DNA of 64,000 nucleotides from Pyrenula massariospora (Eukaryota; Ascomycota; Eurotiomycetes; Pyrenulales; Pyrenulaceae), in assembly GCA_021030905.1 (NCBI GenBank), contig JAGFMI010000013.1, forward strand, positions 682,001 through 746,000, written 5' to 3'. The notes below the pieces were generated by a model. It did not search any database. It was not told where the DNA came from and saw only the letters and a list, made by a program, of their open reading frames with translations. Positions 1 through 12,129 of the stretch are shown in pieces. Position numbers and translations under genes: made by a program. Numbering within the stretch: the first letter of the stretch is position 1; each line of letters starts with the position of its first letter.

Positions 1-2
1 AG

Positions 3-1241
3 ATCTACGCTCTTCGTTTTCAGCTCCAGAAAAATGAGCAAAAGGGGACAGACAATTTTTTACTGGACAGATTTCTGGAGGAGAGCTGCTCATACGCCGA
101 GTCCGTGTTCACTCCGCCAAACATTGAGGATGCAGAAGCCTCTTTCCCCTTGGCTGACTCTAAAAAGCCTACGTTGAGGGAGAGTGGTTCCTTCAACGGC
201 GATTTGCGAGAAATATATTCAATCAGTCTCCTAAGACGTTCAGACCGGGTACCGCGAGCCGAAAAGAAGATTTATCGTGCTTCGAGGGCGCGAGCAGCCT
301 GCGAAGATGCTAGAAGAGTTTATCTTCACAGAAGTTTGGCGGAATTATTACTCGAGAAGGATCAGGATTCCAAAATTCACCTGACGCGCCTCGAGTGGCT
401 GCTAGATAACGGTGCTGATGTGAAGTTGAAAATTGAGATAGAACTTCCACAAGTCCAACTACATCAGCATCGTTCCAGGCTAGTATCGGTGTCGACTATA
501 GCGGCAGAGATTTGGATGAATAGATGTATCGCAGCGGTTGTATTGCTCCTCTCACGTGGCGCTGATATCGCTGATCGAAGCATTCTTCCACTTGCCGCGA
601 AAATTGGGGATTATCAAATCATGGAGTTTATCATGAGACAGGGAGTGGATCCGAACAGTACACCGCCGGAGAACTGGCCCCCATCCTATCAAGGCAATGC
701 ATTAACGCTCTTATGCAGAGACTATTACAACGAAACCACTTTGCGCATGTTGTTAGAGCTCGGCGCCGATCCGAATCAAGCCAGCTACCAGGAAGAATCA
801 GCTTTGTTCACTGCCGTATTCTTTGGCTTTGACGAGTATGCTGATATCTTGCTTGCACACGGTGCAAGCGTCTTTATTCATGGAGGAATTTTCGGAACCA
901 TTCTGCAGTGCGCCGCGGCAGGCCCGAGTCCCAGCCTCTACTGCATTGAGGAGCTACTACGACGGGGCTGTCCCATCAACGAGATCGGCGGCTATCATGG
1001 AACCGCGCTTTCTGCAGCTGCTGCTCAAGGCCATCTGAATGTCGTACAATTGCTTCTTCAGGCTGGTGCATCACCGAATGAAGAAGGAGGAACCGGGAAA
1101 GTCCCTCTCGACTGGCTTGGTGAACGGAATTTCGTTAATCCTAGGATTTCGATTTCAGAAGAAGAGCTGGAAGATATAAGTCAGCTTCTACGGCATGTAG
1201 GGGCAAGGCAACAAATCCAACAAAAGGCGGTCGAGAAGTAG
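3..1241 (+). CDS. Ankyrin-repeat protein, 5' end outside the window
   Basis: The reading frame is open from base 3 to the TAG at 1239-1241 (about 412 codons). The first in-frame start-like codon (GTG at 105) is not convincing, so the gene begins upstream of the window. The second half holds ankyrin-type units with the usual turn and helix signature: LLSRGADIADRSILPLAAK, LLELGADPNQ, ILLAHGASV, ELLRRGCPINEIGGYHGTAL and AAAQGHLNVVQLLLQAGASPN, each about 33-36 residues apart. The N-terminal part is charged and has no motif I recognise. Fungal proteins of this shape often carry an upstream effector domain (NACHT, HET or kinase), but none is visible here. Ankyrin repeats indicate protein-protein binding; the partner is unknown. 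Confidence 0.8.
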   Translation: MYALRFQLQKNEQKGTDNFLLDRFLEESCSYAESVFTPPNIEDAEASFPLADSKKPTLRESGSFNGDLREIYSISLLRRSDRVPRAEKKIYRASRARAACEDARRVYLHRSLAELLLEKDQDSKIHLTRLEWLLDNGADVKLKIEIELPQVQLHQHRSRLVSVSTIAAEIWMNRCIAAVVLLLSRGADIADRSILPLAAKIGDYQIMEFIMRQGVDPNSTPPENWPPSYQGNALTLLCRDYYNETTLRMLLELGADPNQASYQEESALFTAVFFGFDEYADILLAHGASVFIHGGIFGTILQCAAAGPSPSLYCIEELLRRGCPINEIGGYHGTALSAAAAQGHLNVVQLLLQAGASPNEEGGTGKVPLDWLGERNFVNPRISISEEELEDISQLLRHVGARQQIQQKAVEK

Positions 1242-1817
1242 AGCATAGCAAAGAAGTGGGAGAACCTCAATGATCTATCGATATTAGCTGTTTCACAATA
1301 GAAGCTCTAAAGCTGTGCTAGCAGTCTACACCGACGATAACAAGATCTTCGCTGAAATGAGAACAGCAGCCACAGCACCGTGTCCAGAAGGCTTAGCAGC
1401 CGGCTAAAGTTGGCCAGGGGACCACCTTGCCTACACGTGCAGCGTGAACCCAGCCACTCATGTCCTCGACAGGGCCATCGTACAAGTATCACTTGCTATG
1501 TCATTCTTTAGATTGCACCGCAGTAGTCCTAGGCTGAGGAAGGGTCGACAAGGACTACTAGGGCTTGGAACGAGAAGCGTCGGTTGAGGAGTAGAAACTC
1601 AATTTGCCTTCCTGGAAGTATCCAAGACAGGCTATGTCACAGGGTGATTCGATGTTCATGAATTCATGACCATTCAAGTGAGGTCGAATTAGTATAACAT
1701 AGTGGCAATAATATCACAGTGGTTATTGAATCAATGTAGACTTTGTTAACGGGTAAAAAATTTAAGTAATGCTTACATTAGCACATTGATTCGGCATACC
1801 AGCCACAAACCTCAAGA
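1242..1817. other. Intergenic gap between convergent genes
   Basis: This gap lies between the stop codons of two convergent genes and should hold both 3' ends. The part from about 1680 to 1800 is AT-rich. I see no coding signal in it. Confidence 0.5.
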
Positions 1818-3191
1818 CTACTGACACCAGATTAAGATGTTGAAACCCAAACCTGTTCTTCTCGCGGTAAGATGCGTTGCACAAGTGAAACAGCCAATAC
1901 CATTCTTCCGCACCACAGCATGCCTACCGGTTTCCGCGCACCACGCCCTTGCCATGACCTCCTCGCCCTGTTCGGTCGCATCGATGATGGTCAGCGCTTC
2001 AGGCGGCGGTAGAATCCCTCCACTCTTCAGCTCTTTGGCGAGCACAACATTGGCGAAGTGCTTCTGTACTAGACGCTCGTGGATTGGATGAGCAGTTCCC
2101 GCGCATTTTGGGACATGCACAAAACACGGGTTCGAATACAACGTGAAAGTCAGACGTCTGCCTTGGACCTGAAAGTCCAGACTTGCTCGGTATTGCGTGG
2201 CAGTGGCAATTGCAGCAGCGCCGATCACTACGACTGGCTCCAGTCGAATGGCCTCTAGCCTGACTGTTGGCGTTGCGGAGGTCCTTGAAGCGGTAGGCCT
2301 GGGGGGTAGGTTGGTCGGTGGATTGTACTTGCTCAAGTCTGTCAGATCTCGCACCAGACTCTCGGGGTCGGTCGCCGCCTCTGCCTCGGAGAAACCAAGG
2401 ATCTCCAGGTTCCCTTCCCTCAAGTCGTCTAGCACCGGAACGGCGAAATTGACACGACGGGCGTTCAAGAGAACCCAGCCGGTGTGAAACCCGACGGGCG
2501 CAGGCACCGGACCGATCCAGCCACATGTAGACTTTGGATTTCTCAGCCCAGCAAGGACACGGCCGAGGACTGTTCGCCTGGGCCAGTAACTCTTGTTACT
2601 GACGACAATACCGTTGTCGTAGTATGGAGCTGAGCCGGTATTTCTAATTGAGGAACTCGCCAATACTAAGCAGCTCATGATTCGATGCCTGAAGTACTTG
2701 CCAGGGAGGGAGAGACCGTAGAGCCAGTCTTTAAGGTAATCATTGACGTTGCTGGGATTGGCGATCAGGCTGTTGTAGGCGTTCTCGATTACCTGTCTTG
2801 CTTCATCTAGGTACGGCCAGGCAAGAGCTTCTGCGAACCGTATCAACCCCTCCGACTGCCGTGCATGGTTATTAGCGTACAATGTGTATTTCCTTTGTGT
2901 CCCAGTAGCTGGTTGAGGCTGTGCACGGATAGTGACATTTTCCATCCATTGTTGCGCGATCACGACGAGTGCCGAGGTACTATTTGTCATGAAATTGGCG
3001 TATCTTAAGCCCAAACCCGCCTTACATAACCGAATGTACAGTTCCGCACCCAGAAGAATTTGGAAGAGGAAATTCGTCAGGCCAATCCCTCCTCCTGCTA
3101 CGCCACCGAAGAAATGACGAGCGAGAGTACCTGTGGTCAAAAAGTCGATGAATCGGTTGGGCGCCCTATAACTTCCGCAGTGGAAATGCAT
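1818..3191 (-). CDS. Conserved fungal protein of unknown function, 457 aa
   Basis: An uninterrupted frame of 457 codons starts at the ATG at 3191-3189 (MHFHCGSYRAPNRFIDF). The N-terminus has a glycine-rich hydrophobic stretch (FFGGVAGGGIGLTNFLFQIL, residues about 27-46) that could be membrane-associated. The middle is predicted soluble. A Pro/Thr-rich linker lies near residues 290-315. The C-terminus holds a compact Cys/His region (FVHVPKCAGTAHPIHE, then MARAWCAETGRHAVV and GIGCFTCA). From memory, proteins with this N- and C-terminal pattern recur in filamentous ascomycetes as hypothetical proteins without assigned function. I do not assign one. It faces the ankyrin gene tail to tail. Confidence 0.75.
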   Translation of the reverse strand: MHFHCGSYRAPNRFIDFLTTGTLARHFFGGVAGGGIGLTNFLFQILLGAELYIRLCKAGLGLRYANFMTNSTSALVVIAQQWMENVTIRAQPQPATGTQRKYTLYANNHARQSEGLIRFAEALAWPYLDEARQVIENAYNSLIANPSNVNDYLKDWLYGLSLPGKYFRHRIMSCLVLASSSIRNTGSAPYYDNGIVVSNKSYWPRRTVLGRVLAGLRNPKSTCGWIGPVPAPVGFHTGWVLLNARRVNFAVPVLDDLREGNLEILGFSEAEAATDPESLVRDLTDLSKYNPPTNLPPRPTASRTSATPTVRLEAIRLEPVVVIGAAAIATATQYRASLDFQVQGRRLTFTLYSNPCFVHVPKCAGTAHPIHERLVQKHFANVVLAKELKSGGILPPPEALTIIDATEQGEEVMARAWCAETGRHAVVRKNGIGCFTCATHLTARRTGLGFNILIWCQ

Positions 3192-3285
3192 GCATATGTC
3201 CTCAATTGATCTTTTTCTTGTAGTAGAGGATGGAAAGATCGCTCTGACATATTAGTAAAGTTTCGAAGCGCTTTAGCGGAAATAC

Positions 3286-4788
3286 CTACGATGAAAGACC
3301 CAGAATCTCAGCTAGTTTAGTATCATCCTCTAGATTAGGTTGTTGCTGCAGTAGTTGGAGTCTTTCTACAATCCTCTCGATAGTCATCGCCGGTGGATAG
3401 GTTTGAGCTTCGAAGAGGAGATTTAATTGAGGCTTCGATGCTAATTGGTACTCTCGATACTCTTCAGTGTATCCTAATACACTCGTGGTGCCGTGACAAT
3501 GGCCTTCATGGCTTGAGGTAGATTCGCAATCCAGGTCAATGAAGGTAGTCCCTGGATACATTATCGTGTCGGCGTGATACTTTTCTAGAAAAAAATAAGG
3601 TATGAGTTTCAATGTATCATCTATTCAGGTTTAGAACTCACTCCATGTTGGATGAGCCAGTGGAGCCAGTAAGAGATCGTGTAATAAGGATTGGATGTAA
3701 GTTTTGCCTTGAACGAGGAGTTGGATCGAGTCGATCTGTCCCTCGGCGGTGAAGGGCAGTAAGTATAACGACCCTTGTCTCTTCGATGCAAGTGCATTTG
3801 TCAAGTCTGTCATTTGGCTTTGGTAGAAAGTACCGCTCGCCAAACCAGTAGGGAGGCTAGGTGCAGGTGTATATTGAGGGGGCGCCTCGGTTGGTATATC
3901 AAGTTGTTGTGCAAGCATTTCTCCTTGAGCAAGTGGGTTCGGTGATGGATTACGAGGAGCGGCCGATGGAGTGGGTGGAGCTGTACTAAAAATGAACTTC
4001 GCTATGTATTAAGTAAGATATACTACGTACATGCTAGTCCAGCAATTGGAGCCTGAGGGGATAGCAACGAAGGAGAATGAGCAGCCGGAGGAGTTGGAAG
4101 CGCGGATGGAGTGGTGCGAACCGGAAGGGTATTGTTCATGGGATTGCTTGGAGAAAGGTTTTGTACCTGCGTATGAGTAACAGGGGACTCTGTCGCGACT
4201 ACTGGAGGCGGAGAAGTCGATGATGGCGTCTGGCTGTCCGCCTGTCTCTTTGAACGGGCGTTCGCAATAGATTCCTGAGCCTGTAACTTTTCCCATCCCT
4301 GCAGCATGCCAGTGGCGTGGATCAAAGATTCTTCTGCGGCGCCAAAGTCACCTTTCCGCAAGCATATCTCACCTTTTAGCTTCCATGCTTGTCCCAAGGA
4401 TGGGTCGATTTCAATTGCCGAGTTGACGTCTTGTAGTGCCAAGTCCAGTTGGGTAGCAGGTGTCATCAGCGTTCTGGTGAGAGACAACTTGAGGTGTAAC
4501 TGGGCATTACTTCGATCTTGCCTTAGCGCCTCATTGTACATGTAGACAGCATTGCTGTAATCTTCTTCATTGAAGAGCTCGTCTCCGCGCTGTAGAAAGG
4601 GATTCAAAGTAAGCGGTTGTGGTCGGCTTGAAGCTTGAGAAAGGTGTTCCGGAATGCTGAAGTCAAAGCCCGTTAGCTCTCGAGTAACAAATCATTGATC
4701 TTCTAAGGAAAGAGAGCAAAAACCTTAGGTTTCGCCGTTGTTGGTCTTCTTGTTGCGTATCGGGTCTCTTTTTCTTCCAGAATGGCAT
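3286..4788 (-). CDS. TPR-repeat protein, four exons
   Basis: Exons, in coding order: 4788-4724, 4656-4031, 3980-3642 and 3584-3286; all joins keep frame and give 442 residues. The start is MPFWKKKRPD. The first intron has donor GTTTTT, branch CTAAC and acceptor CTTCAG; the second has GTACGT and the third GTGAGT donors. Residues about 45-140 form tetratricopeptide-like helical pairs (RGDELFNEEDYSNAVYMYNE, AIEIDPSLGQAWKLKGEICL, KGDFGAAEESL). A Ser/Pro/Thr-rich linker follows, then a C-terminal region of about 200 residues containing LYLLPFTAEGQIDSIQLLVQ and an acidic, His-containing stretch that I do not recognise. The TPR block suggests a scaffold or cochaperone-like adaptor. No specific partner can be inferred. 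Splice positions are reasoned, not proven. Confidence 0.75.
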
Positions 4789-4807
4789 TTTCTGGGTACT
4801 TGCCTCC

Positions 4808-4860
4808 TCCGTGAGAAAGACGAAACGAGAGAGGGAGAGAGAGGGAGAAGGAGAGAACCT
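4808..4860 (-). promoter_or_regulatory. Pyrimidine-rich leader upstream of the TPR gene
   Basis: The plus strand is a GA-rich run here, so the strand coding the TPR gene reads as a CT tract just upstream of its ATG at 4788. CT-rich tracts next to the start of transcription or translation are common in filamentous fungal promoters. This supports 4788 as the true start. Confidence 0.45.
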
Positions 4861-6869
4861 CGACCACCGCGAAGTCAGAGAAAAGAATGGATACAAGGAT
4901 ACCTCAATGGAGGGTCCTTGGGAAATCATGTCTGTTTCAGCCCCACCCACTATCTCCCTATTGTTGCTTTCATGGACGGTTCAACTACGCCTAAAATTGC
5001 TTTATTAAGGATGAGTGGCGGCTCTCGACTGCAGCCACCCAATGCCAAGTTCGGCCAAGACTTCTTGGTAGCTCGCAGCCTTGTTGCGTGTCTGAAGATG
5101 CTCCTTGACTGACCGAAATTTGGGAGTTTCTTTGGGCGCACGGAGAGTGAAATCTTCGGACGGTGCTCAAGTAAGATATGATAAGCTCTTGGACTTTCAG
5201 GCTCATTTCATTGCATAGTTGAGTGGTGGCGAAGCCAGCAGGACGCGAAGCCATCATGCCGAAAAAGCAAGGGCTTCCTCCGAGCCCGGCGTCGAATAGA
5301 TAAAGTGAGGTACATTCGGAATGAGCCTTTGTGAATGTTCTGAGAGAGCCATCGATAGCAGTGTTGACTCGTACGCAGAGACAGAAGAAGGCAGGTAGAA
5401 AGGAAGTCAATATGCGGCGCCAAGAGCTTGCGCAGCTGATTTAGAACGCCCGTCATCCTGTAGCCTGATCAACTGCGAGCTGTGCGTCTCAGTAAACAGT
5501 ACAAGCATATGTTTCGCTTTTCTACGTGACATTGATTAGCACAGGCACGTAGCGGCCTCGCAACCTGCTAAATATAGTATTTAGAGAGTTCATCTTCGTC
5601 GCATCTTGACACAATAGAACAGTCGGTTCGCTTCTAGTTATTCTTTGCTGACTCCTATTTCGAGACATACCCTACTAAGTCCTTGATATAATCACGACTG
5701 AATGAGCGGGGTGATGCGGACGTTTTGTTGGAGACAAGAGGAGAAGGTGGCGTTTTAGGTTCGAGAAGCAAAGACGCCACGGAGGGTGGACGGGGAGACG
5801 CGGTTGTGAGGCCCAAATGGGAACAAGAATCCGATAAGAGAAGTTGCAGAGGTAAAGAAGTCATTGGAGCTACCAGCGAGATTGATAGACGGAAAAGACG
5901 AGGAGGAGTGGAGCTGGGGAAAGGACTTGAGGCTTGGTTTTGGAGCTCGGAATCTAGTTGTAAGAAATAAACTAACATCTGGGTATGACTACAGACAGTC
6001 TAATCAGGTGCTCTCGGACGCGGCCGCCTTGACCCTCCCGTGAGTCAACAGATTCAATTAGCGGAGACTGTCCCGGTCCCTGCATCCAAGCAGCATCGGG
6101 CGGCACCATTGGTATCTCGGGTAATTCTTCAAGCTTGGAAACTCATCTCGATCAAGTCATAGACTGTGTTCGAGTCAATGGTAACAGCTGTGTCTGGCTA
6201 TTTGATTGCCCAAAGACGGAAGAGAGGCTTCTGTGATCTTTGGAAGAGGATATACGGAGGATATAGAGAACCTAGATAGCGATTTCAAAGCAATTTGCGC
6301 GAACAAGCAAAGGCATAATTTTTCTGCTACAGCCATGCTTGCAGTCTCCGCTTGTGATGATGTAAAGATCGTGTGCTCCGCTTTGCGCAGGTCATTTTGG
6401 CTGCAGCCCCGGCAATTGTAGCATAGAAGCGGGATATCTGACAAGGCTTGGCCAGGACCCTTTCAACTTCACAGTAAACCATCGATTAATCAATGAAATC
6501 AGCCTATGCCTTCGAAATCGCAATCAGTCCATCCTAAGGTAGTTTTCGAGTTCTTTGATGGTTACATTGACGAGATGAATTGTTATGAGCGACTATGAGT
6601 CATTGGAGAGGCTTAGAGTACGATGTGCATGCACAGCCCTGCCAATCGGCCCGCTGCAGTCAGAATAGCGACTGAACAAGCTAATGCGCTTGGCACTGGA
6701 GAAATGATATTAAATTGACCATCAAGATTCAGCAGATACTATAATTCCAATTGAATTCATCATCGCGACTTCAAAACCTATCGTCCTTAAGTGTATGTCA
6801 TTCATCCTGGGAGGATCATCGAGTAATACGACAAGCCACGCTGTTGGCAATTCATCTAGATTAAGCACC
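4861..6869. other. Gene-poor interval between divergent TPR and REI1-like genes
   Basis: About 2 kb with no frame I can support. A 107-codon ATG frame on the minus strand (5655-5978) is rich in Ser, Leu and Pro and has no motif or homology clue; it could be chance. The interval must contain the promoters of the flanking divergent genes. Confidence 0.4.
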
Positions 6870-7991
6870 ATGTCCACCAAAAAGCTCTTTCCATGCAATA
6901 CGTGCGACCTCATTTTTGAAAACTCTCGGGCGCAACGAACACACATGCGAGAGCCGTGGCAGTAAGAACTTGGCGAACAAAGCCCGTTGAGAATAAATGG
7001 CTCACCAGTTGGTAGTGTTTACAACCTCAAACGTCGAATGGCATCTTTGCCGCCAATCTCGGCAGATAATTATGCAGAGAACGCGGCAACGAGTTTTGTT
7101 TCGAGCAAGCAAGAATCATTGGATGCTGCGTCTTCCTCAGAAGTGGTGCGGCCCTCGCCCGAAGAGGAAGCCTTGGAAGAGAGCAAGGAGTTTGAAAATG
7201 TCATCAGTGAAAGCCCCCAGATCAACAGCTGTCTATTTTGTACCAAGGATTCAGACAGCCTGAAAACCAACCTTAGCCACATGTCCTCGGAGCATAGCCT
7301 TTACATTCCTGAGATTGAGCATCTCTCGAGTCTCGAGACCATCGTCGGGTATCTTCGCACCGTTATTACCGAGTACAATGAATGCTTATACTGTGGAATG
7401 ATGAAGAAATCTGCACAAGGTATTCGCCGGCACATGCTTGACAAGGGTCATTGCATGATCAACTTGGAGCGCGAACCCGAGCTTCTCGAATTCTGGGAAT
7501 TCTCAGATAGCGACGAACATGACAGTGAAGACGAAGAGACGCCAAAGATACGGGCTCCGGAGACTGATATGAAGGCTTTCAGAGACTTGTCGCAAGGCGA
7601 ATACACACTTCCTTCTGGGAAAATTGTCGGATCCAAGAGCAAGATTCGAGAAGCCCGTCATTTTGCTCGTCGAACTGCCTCGGTCGCCAAGGAGACTTCC
7701 AACCGAGTGAATACCGAGGGTCTGACCCACAATACTGAAAACACTTCTTCGGTTGATCCGGTCAATTCCCTTATAGAGACCCAAGGAGGAAGTCAGGATC
7801 GCGCGGTCGCCGTGCGTGACGCAGCGGGCCTGGTTGGCGTCACTGATCAGCAGATGCGGAGTCTGATTACTCTTCAGAGAAAGATGCAAAGGCAGCAGGC
7901 CATTGTGCAAGCGTCGACGGTCTGGGCAGATGAAAAGGGTGGGAGACATCAAAAGCACTACAAGGTAAAGATGAATTTACGCGCTGGCTGA
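6870..7991 (+). CDS. REI1/REH1-like cytoplasmic 60S ribosomal subunit biogenesis factor
   Basis: Exon 1 is 6870-6961 and exon 2 is 7016-7991 (355 residues). The intron has donor GTAAGA and acceptor TTGGTAG. The join rebuilds the family motif after the first finger: MREPWH / VYNLKRRMASLPPIS. Three C2H2-type fingers are visible: FPCNTCDLIFENSRAQRTHM (residues 7-26), SCLFCTKD...HMSSEH, and ECLYCGMMKKSAQGIRRHML. REI1 and its paralogue REH1 (ZNF622 in animals) act on late cytoplasmic pre-60S particles, where REI1 promotes release and recycling of the Arx1-Alb1 pair and probes the exit tunnel with its C-terminus. Here the C-terminus ends QKHYKVKMNLRAG rather than in the more usual DPLLQ-like tail. 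A donor-like GTAAAG inside this tail could instead splice to 8034, so the last residues are uncertain. Confidence 0.88.
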
Positions 7992-9279
7992 ATTCTCAAC
8001 ATCATTACACTTTCTTCGTCTCGCGTTCTATAGCAAAAAGGATGCATAGATATAATCATTATGGTCTTAACTTTCTCGTCTCTCATCATTATCATCAAAA
8101 TTAGGTTTCTTTGACTTTGGTTCAAAGAGTACTGACTATGTGGACGAAACCTGCCGGTCCAACAAGGCCGAACGGGTGATGTTCATAGCCATTGCCTGCC
8201 TCGCGATGGGTTGTTCAGAAACAAGAACTGAAGAGTAGGTGGTGGATAGAGCAGCAAAATTCAAGTTCTGTATTCAATCGCACATACAGTCAGCGCGCTT
8301 AGTTCGAGCATAGAGCAATCATTGCTCGTCCTAGCACAATCCGCAACATCTCGACAAAGACTGTGCTGATTTTAACAAAAGCTAGCTCAGAATACCTACA
8401 ATTGATCTGAAAATACTCTTTGTCTCAAAGAAATGGTGGGTAGGGGAGTGGAACAAAGAAAAGGGGGCAAGCGACGAATTGAACGCCAGACCTCTCTGCT
8501 TGAGCCGCAGGTTTGAGCATTGACAGAGCGAAAAGGTATCATCCAATCTTGTGTAATATCTTGCCACAAGCACATATATGCTTGTCGGCTCCGTTTCCAG
8601 ACCCGATCACTTGCTGTTTTGACCCGTACCTTTTGATCATACTCACGTTTGCAAGCCGTGTAGGACGTCGAGTAATGGTAAGATAAGGAAAATCGGCTTT
8701 TTCAATGCTCTTCGACGCTGCTGCTTTTACGCTCGCTTTGTAGTACACGATAAACAGTCTTAAAGATTGCGCATACAATATCTCCTCTCCCCCAAGCTAG
8801 CTTCTGTATCCTGGTCCTCTAGCCGCTAACATTACGTAGAGGAAAGGCGTCAACGGCACTAATATATGTGCTCACTTCCAGCATTTCCGTTTTACCTGTA
8901 GCAACTCTCTAAAGACTGTCTGCTACACGCTAGTTTCCTTCTTTCGCCGCTTCAGTCTCCCGCTAGGGTCGCGGCTTCGCACTCTGGTTCGACAAGTCAC
9001 TAGCTGCCTGTCCGGATCTGAGGATGTCATAATCATTGGTGATAATTATTTGCATCGATCTAATATGACCGCTTAGTCTCGGTGAATGGGATATGTGCCC
9101 GTTAAAATAGACTGGACTGCGGTTATGCGCAGACCAGAGTAATTTCATTCAGAGTACATGCAAAGCATGAACACATGCCTCTTTCAGGTTTAGCGTCCTC
9201 TGCTTAGAGGGGAGTACATCATCTTCAGCTTTATCTGGTCTTTCCCCGCTCCTCGTCCGACTTCATCCAAGCTTGAGCT
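7992..9279. other. Interval without a supported gene
   Basis: I see only short, unsupported frames here. It lies between the REI1-like gene and the kinase pseudogene, both on the plus strand. Confidence 0.4.
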
Positions 9280-10463
9280 ATGTCAGGAGAAACTTCAAGA
9301 GCTCCCGCAACCCCTGAGAAGAATGTACCCGCTGCTGCAGAAGACCGTGTGTTTGGAAAAACGATCGGAGTCGGTCAAGAGAAGCTGGGTTTCGAAGCTT
9401 TATTTCCTCAACACTCAGAGGAGTCCTATACGCAAGAAGTCCAAGATCAGAGCACGACGGTGGTGTGTGCTCACCAGCGATTTCCGCCTGGCCATGTAGA
9501 ATTCGAGCACACACGAAACCTAGGTTCCAGCAGGTTTTCTCGAGTCGACGAGAACAAACCAATAAATGGAATTACACTTTCAGGCAATGTCTATGCGCGG
9601 AAGGTGTTCTCGATCCCACACATCGAACCGGCAGTGGTTCCTTGGCCAACACAAAACGCCTGAACGTTGCGAGAAACCTTCATCACACCCATCTAATCAC
9701 GACGGGGATGACATATGAAGTGGATGACCGTGATCAAAGCCTCGATTACGGTATTCTAATGAGCCCGGTGGCGGATTGCACGCTTCAGGATTATCTAAAT
9801 CGGGTGGGAAGCTCTAGGCCAGTTCGCGTTATCTCTGACATAGTACAAGAGTGATTTGGATGTCTCACAAGTGGCTTGAGCCATGTCCATGCTAAAGGCA
9901 TTATTCATAAGGACATCAAGCTTACGAGCATAGTTGTGAAGGATGGGAAACTCTTCTGGACTGAGTTTGCCATCTCTAACCATTTCAGCCAGTTCAATCC
10001 GCCGATTTAAAAGAGCCTTGAGTGTTCCCAACGTGAGATTGAGCACAATTGGGCACCCTAATATGATATGCGGTCAAATGCAACCTCAAAGACAGACATC
10101 TTCTCGCTAGGTTGCATATTTCTAGAAATTCTGACCGTGGCAGCTGGCATCTCAGTCGAGGACATAAATGACAGTACAAATGGTGCCGCTATCCGACCAT
10201 ACGCATTGCACCAAAGTGCCGTGGTTGAATGGCTCGCGAAGCTCCAAAAGCACCTTTCGTTACCATTTTTCCAAGAGTTCATTCCTCACTGTGAGACAAT
10301 GCTCCAACACGACCCGTGTGCGCGGCCATCAGCCTTCATGATAGCGAAGTCATTAGTGGACATTGAAGAAAGTATTGGTGGGAGAACAGCAGGCCAAGCT
10401 GGGCGCCCCTGCCTGATGCCATGGCGAGGCAGAGATGACAAAGACTATGAATTACAAATGTAA
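9280..10463 (+). pseudogene. Decayed protein kinase gene
   Basis: Kinase landmarks occur in the right order but in a broken frame. A glycine-loop remnant (RNLGSSRFSRVDE) is followed by a lysine strand (YARKVF), then LMSPVADCTLQDYL (hinge and helix D). FGCLTSGLSHVHAKGIIHKD continues into IKLTSIVV, the catalytic loop with H-x-D changed to HKD. The C-lobe motif is TSKTDIFSLGCIFLE. The segment that should carry DFG reads FWTEF. The frame shifts near 9610-9625. In-frame stops lie at 9852 (before FGCLTSG), 10008 and 10059. The position of the helix G-H segment and its end (CARPSAFMIAKSLVDIEES) match fungal Ser/Thr kinases seen in large accessory families. It is a host gene relic, not a working kinase. 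Confidence 0.75.
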
Positions 10464-12129
10464 GCCGCAAAGATCCTAGACGAACTCCGTCATTGAACCT
10501 TAGTAGCACTAGCAGTAAGCTGAATAGTTTGTTGAGATCTTCGGATGTCCCACGGGGCAAAGGACTTGAGTTTCCCAAGGACTTGTAAGTCGTTGGTTGC
10601 TTTTGAGAAGGTTGCTGAACTCTTTTCGCAGATTGTTTCAGGCAGACGACAACTCTTGTGGGGTTTGTCGAGAGCCCTGTGGCAATTGGATCGACCTGAT
10701 GTGTCATTTCGCAACTAGCCACATCGGTTCGGCAGTGCGGATCTAAGATCTGTCAGGAAATGAGTGAGAAAAGGTCAGAAAGCCTGCATTTACGGATGAC
10801 GTTGAGGAAGACGATTGCTGGAGAAAAGTTTACATGTCCTAGTTTCCTTAGACAAAAGCCCAATACAAAGGTTAGTGAGATTTACAAATGACAGACGAAC
10901 TCTGGCAAAATCTTCCGTTTAGTAGTCATGATAAGTTCCAGCTATCGAGGTTCGACCACTGTGTTATTGAGATATTACAATGCTCTACTAATTATTGAAC
11001 TTCATCCTTTTGGCTTAGTTGGATTTCCAACGTATAACCCATCACCAAAATTGACCTCTCGAAATTCCAATTCCGTTTCGAGACCTAAGTATTTGCTGTT
11101 TTAGCCTGAGCGATAACTAAACTATCCTGAGTTGTCGATGTGCAAGCCTATTCAAAGCTTTTACGTGCCTGAGCAATCGGCCCCCCCTCGTTGTCAAGAA
11201 CCCAGGTTGTGGTCCCAGGATGGCCAAATTCCGGGTGGCTCCCACTACGAGGAGCTGCTAGGCTTGGATCCTCTGGTCCCCCGTTTTAGGCTCTCAAGAC
11301 CCTCGATATCGAAATGCCCAGACCAGGAGATATTTAGGCAGCACACTCTTTTACTTAGCAGTAAACTTTCTCCAATTTCAACAAGGACGACTGTCTGATC
11401 ATAGCTGTCGCTGAAGGGACCTATTAAACCGATGAGGGGTATGTGTCCAGAGGTACTATCCCCGACGCCAATGTAGCTCCGTTATCTGCCCTGGAGCTAG
11501 GTTGTCATTAGCGGTTGCGCGCTAGAAGCTGGGGACATAGTACCAAAATATTTCGGTTCTTCGAATGATGTTTGATCTTCTTAAGAAATATAGTCGTGAA
11601 AAGGTGTATCTTGTGCAAGATTCTTGAAATAGGAGTCGCTGAGCGACGGACCAGATCAACAGCACGTGATGGCTGCCAGGATGGGAATAGATTTGTACCG
11701 GAGATCGGAAAACAAATACCTAGGCGATGTTGGTTTTGACGGTGATGAGCTCGTGCCTGGTGGTATCGCTTTGCCGGTTTAGAAGTAGTATCCACAAGGG
11801 TTCCGATCAAAAAAATTTTGATGAAACAAAGCTTCTTCAATCTGCAGACAATCGTCTTGAAGTCTTGGTTTGATTCTCGATTCAGATAAGGCAACCGGAC
11901 GACGTGCAGGTCCGGCGTTCTCTGCACCGTGACTTAGCAATTCTAGACTCTTCCTCCGCTCCCTAAACAATGCACCTCAAGCAAAGGCGAACAGTGTTTC
12001 CATTGAGAATAGGCTCAACGACGTGCAGACACGGGCTTGGTCCAGCAAGCTGATCTGAATAACACGCGTCAAACACGTCCGGTATTGCTTGACTTAGACC
12101 TGAGATTGGCTTCATTGTTGGGTAAGTAT
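10464..12129. other. Interval without a supported gene
   Basis: Frames are short and overlap on both strands without motifs. I see no tRNA-like, transposase-like or repeat signal. It may include further decayed sequence next to the kinase relic. Confidence 0.4.

Noticed and set aside
5655-5978. 107-codon ATG frame on the minus strand
   Set aside because: Ser/Leu/Pro-rich without a domain, signal peptide or exon partner; length is within chance.
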